NCBI GenBank assembly: GCA_010909165.1
Contig: MU008193.1
Coordinates: forward strand, 310,001-374,000
DNA from: Anthoceros angustus
Taxonomy: Eukaryota > Streptophyta > Anthocerotopsida > Anthocerotales > Anthocerotaceae
Length of the DNA stretch: 64,000 nt
Reading direction: 5' to 3'
The notes under the pieces were generated by a model. The model made no database searches. It had not been told where the DNA came from and saw only the letters and a program-made list of their open reading frames with translations. Shown in pieces: positions 63,028-64,000 of this stretch; the first letter of the stretch is position 1, and every line of letters starts with the position of its first letter. Both the position numbers and the translations under genes were made by a program.

Positions 63028-63576
63028 TCACGGGCCACGGCACAGACGTGGGGTGGGCCCGGGCAGTCCACGTTGCAGTGTTTCCTGGTGAGTAGGTGAC
63101 GCCTCTATCAGCATGGAACACACGGGTGTGTATTCTGAAATTTGTAAAGGTGCATATAAGGCATCCTGTATATCATCTCCCTGTATATGTACCTGGGCTG
63201 CGGCAGTTTGCACGAGCCAAGAGCATGCGGAAGCGGAATCATCTCCAGTGTCATGTACAGTGATGGATACAGCCGCCCCTGGACCTGCACCTGCATCGAT
63301 GTGTAGCGGCCTGGGAGGCTGCTGCTCCTGCTGCTCACAGCCCACTGGTTTCTCATCACCTTTGATGCCGTACAGGCGGTGGGGACAATCACTCCTCAGG
63401 ACGGTGCCGGTCCTGGCGCAGGATTCTTCCTGTGAGGAATACTGACATATGCGCCAGACGCACCGCAGAAGTGGAGACGAGGCTGGTAGGTGGCTTTCAT
63501 TCCCGGACAAGTACCTGCCGCCTAACTCTCTATCAGCAAATAAACGCGCGTGCTCACCGTACCGCTCGTGTGGCAC
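63028..63576 (-). CDS. Candidate protein-coding segment, unrecognised
   Basis: The minus strand is open for about 182 codons with mixed polar composition (QQEQQPPRPLHIDAGAGPG, TVHDTGDDSAS), more protein-like than the competing plus-strand frames. The first in-frame Met codes MPHERYGEHA. No domain is recognised. It could be an exon of a leftward gene continuing from 63,662-63,994, whose end is out of frame by two intervening stop-containing stretches. Treat as hypothetical. Confidence 0.3.
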   Translation of the reverse strand: MPHERYGEHARLFADRELGGRYLSGNESHLPASSPLLRCVWRICQYSSQEESCARTGTVLRSDCPHRLYGIKGDEKPVGCEQQEQQPPRPLHIDAGAGPGAAVSITVHDTGDDSASACSWLVQTAAAQVHIQGDDIQDALYAPLQISEYTPVCSMLIEASPTHQETLQRGLPGPTPRLCRGP

Positions 63577-63661
63577 AAGCCCTGATGCACATCCGATGCA
63601 CCGGGCGGCCGGCTTCTCTCTCCCTTCTCGGGGACCAACCCTCTGGCAACTGGTTCTCTGT

Positions 63662-63994
63662 TCAGTGTCCCACGGCTATGTCCTGCTGAGTGCCTAAGAC
63701 ACAAGTGGTACGCTCTGCTGAGCGCCTTTGTTCTGCTGGTTTCACTATGTCACGAAACACATCCAAGCTCATGGGCTCATGTGGATCGCCGAATGTGCCA
63801 GGCTCCGGAGTCTGCACTTGCAAAGTGTCTGGCCAATGTGCCACTGTGTTCACATAGCAGGCTTGCGGAAACGTGAGCTCGCGTGATGAGCTCTCTTCTG
63901 GTCGATATGCCCTTGTGATCACATCGCAGGCTTGCGGAAACGAGAGCTCGCCTGATGAGCTCCTCCCCGTCATGCTTCGTACTTGCAATGCCAA
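63662..63994 (-). CDS. Candidate coding segment with 23-residue in-frame repeat
   Basis: The minus strand is open for about 110 codons and runs close to the window edge, so the true start may lie outside. It contains two copies of a 23-residue unit, SSSGELSFPQACDVITRAYRP and SSSRELTFPQACYVNTVAHWP. These are encoded by a 69-bp tandem repeat that keeps frame. No family is recognised. Confidence 0.35.
   Translation of the reverse strand: MALQVRSMTGRSSSGELSFPQACDVITRAYRPEESSSRELTFPQACYVNTVAHWPDTLQVQTPEPGTFGDPHEPMSLDVFRDIVKPAEQRRSAERTTCVLGTQQDIAVGH
63851..63988. repeat. 69-bp tandem repeat (two units)
   Basis: CACATAGCAGGCTTGCGGAAAC at 63,851 recurs as CACATCGCAGGCTTGCGGAAAC at 63,920. Each is followed by GAGCTCG..TGATGAGCTC. 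The period of 69 bp is a multiple of three and preserves the leftward frame. Confidence 0.85.
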
Positions 63995-64000
63995 TTAGGT

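Noticed and set aside
1-64000. Transfer RNA or ribosomal RNA genes
   Set aside because: No cloverleaf with plausible A and B boxes and no rRNA-like stretch was noticed by eye. A covariance-model scan would be needed to exclude tRNAs fully.
1-64000. Bacterial or organellar origin
   Set aside because: There are no operons or ribosome binding sites. Ty3/gypsy sequence, spliceosomal intron signals and extensive repeats indicate a nuclear genome.

Overview
The window looks like a repeat-dense stretch of a eukaryotic nuclear genome, most likely from the green lineage (streptophyte alga or early-diverging land plant). The basis is a Ty3/gypsy retroelement whose pol wording resembles that of lower plants and green algae, spliceosomal-type introns (GTAAGT/GTATGT donors, one TACTAAC branch site), and a complete lack of bacterial gene organisation. 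The species cannot be named from the sequence. I see no intact host gene; almost every reading frame is broken by small indels.

Layout. (1) 1-8.18 kb: a decayed Ty3/gypsy element that starts inside gag and runs through RT, RNase H, integrase and a C-terminal PHD-finger-like module, with an internal 1.5-kb tandem duplication. (2) 8.27-58.1 kb: a nest of two related DNA-transposon-like families. Family A (about 9.4 kb without duplications) and family B (about 6.4 kb) share one plan: a leftward gene encoding a DUF7869-type protein (putative RNase H-fold transposase) and, divergently, a rightward second gene of unknown function. The order is A1(+) - B1(+) - A2(-) - flank C - A tail(+) - B2(+) - A3(-) - flank C. 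Each B core therefore lies between inverted copies of the A tail, twice over. All four A/B junctions carry a hairpin of AAAAGGGGTTTC type. (3) 58.1-64 kb: unique sequence with a broken intron-containing gene, AT-rich intergenic DNA, a LINE-like 3' end and possible leftward coding sequence with an in-frame 23-residue repeat.

The most striking observation concerns introns. Predicted introns in both genes of A and in both genes of B contain GC-rich cores that differ strongly between copies whose flanks are nearly identical. In A these cores are palindromic arrays with a 10-bp GCGCGCAAGT period. The gene 1 intron sits at the same place in A and B, between a Cys-x2-Cys segment and the DGMDQ motif. 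Whether this is real rapid turnover or sequencing/assembly failure in hairpin-forming DNA is the main question the window raises.

Limits: alignments were made by eye, boundaries are approximate (often +/-10-30 bp), and the pervasive indels may be read errors. Protein family names are from memory of conserved motifs, not from searches.
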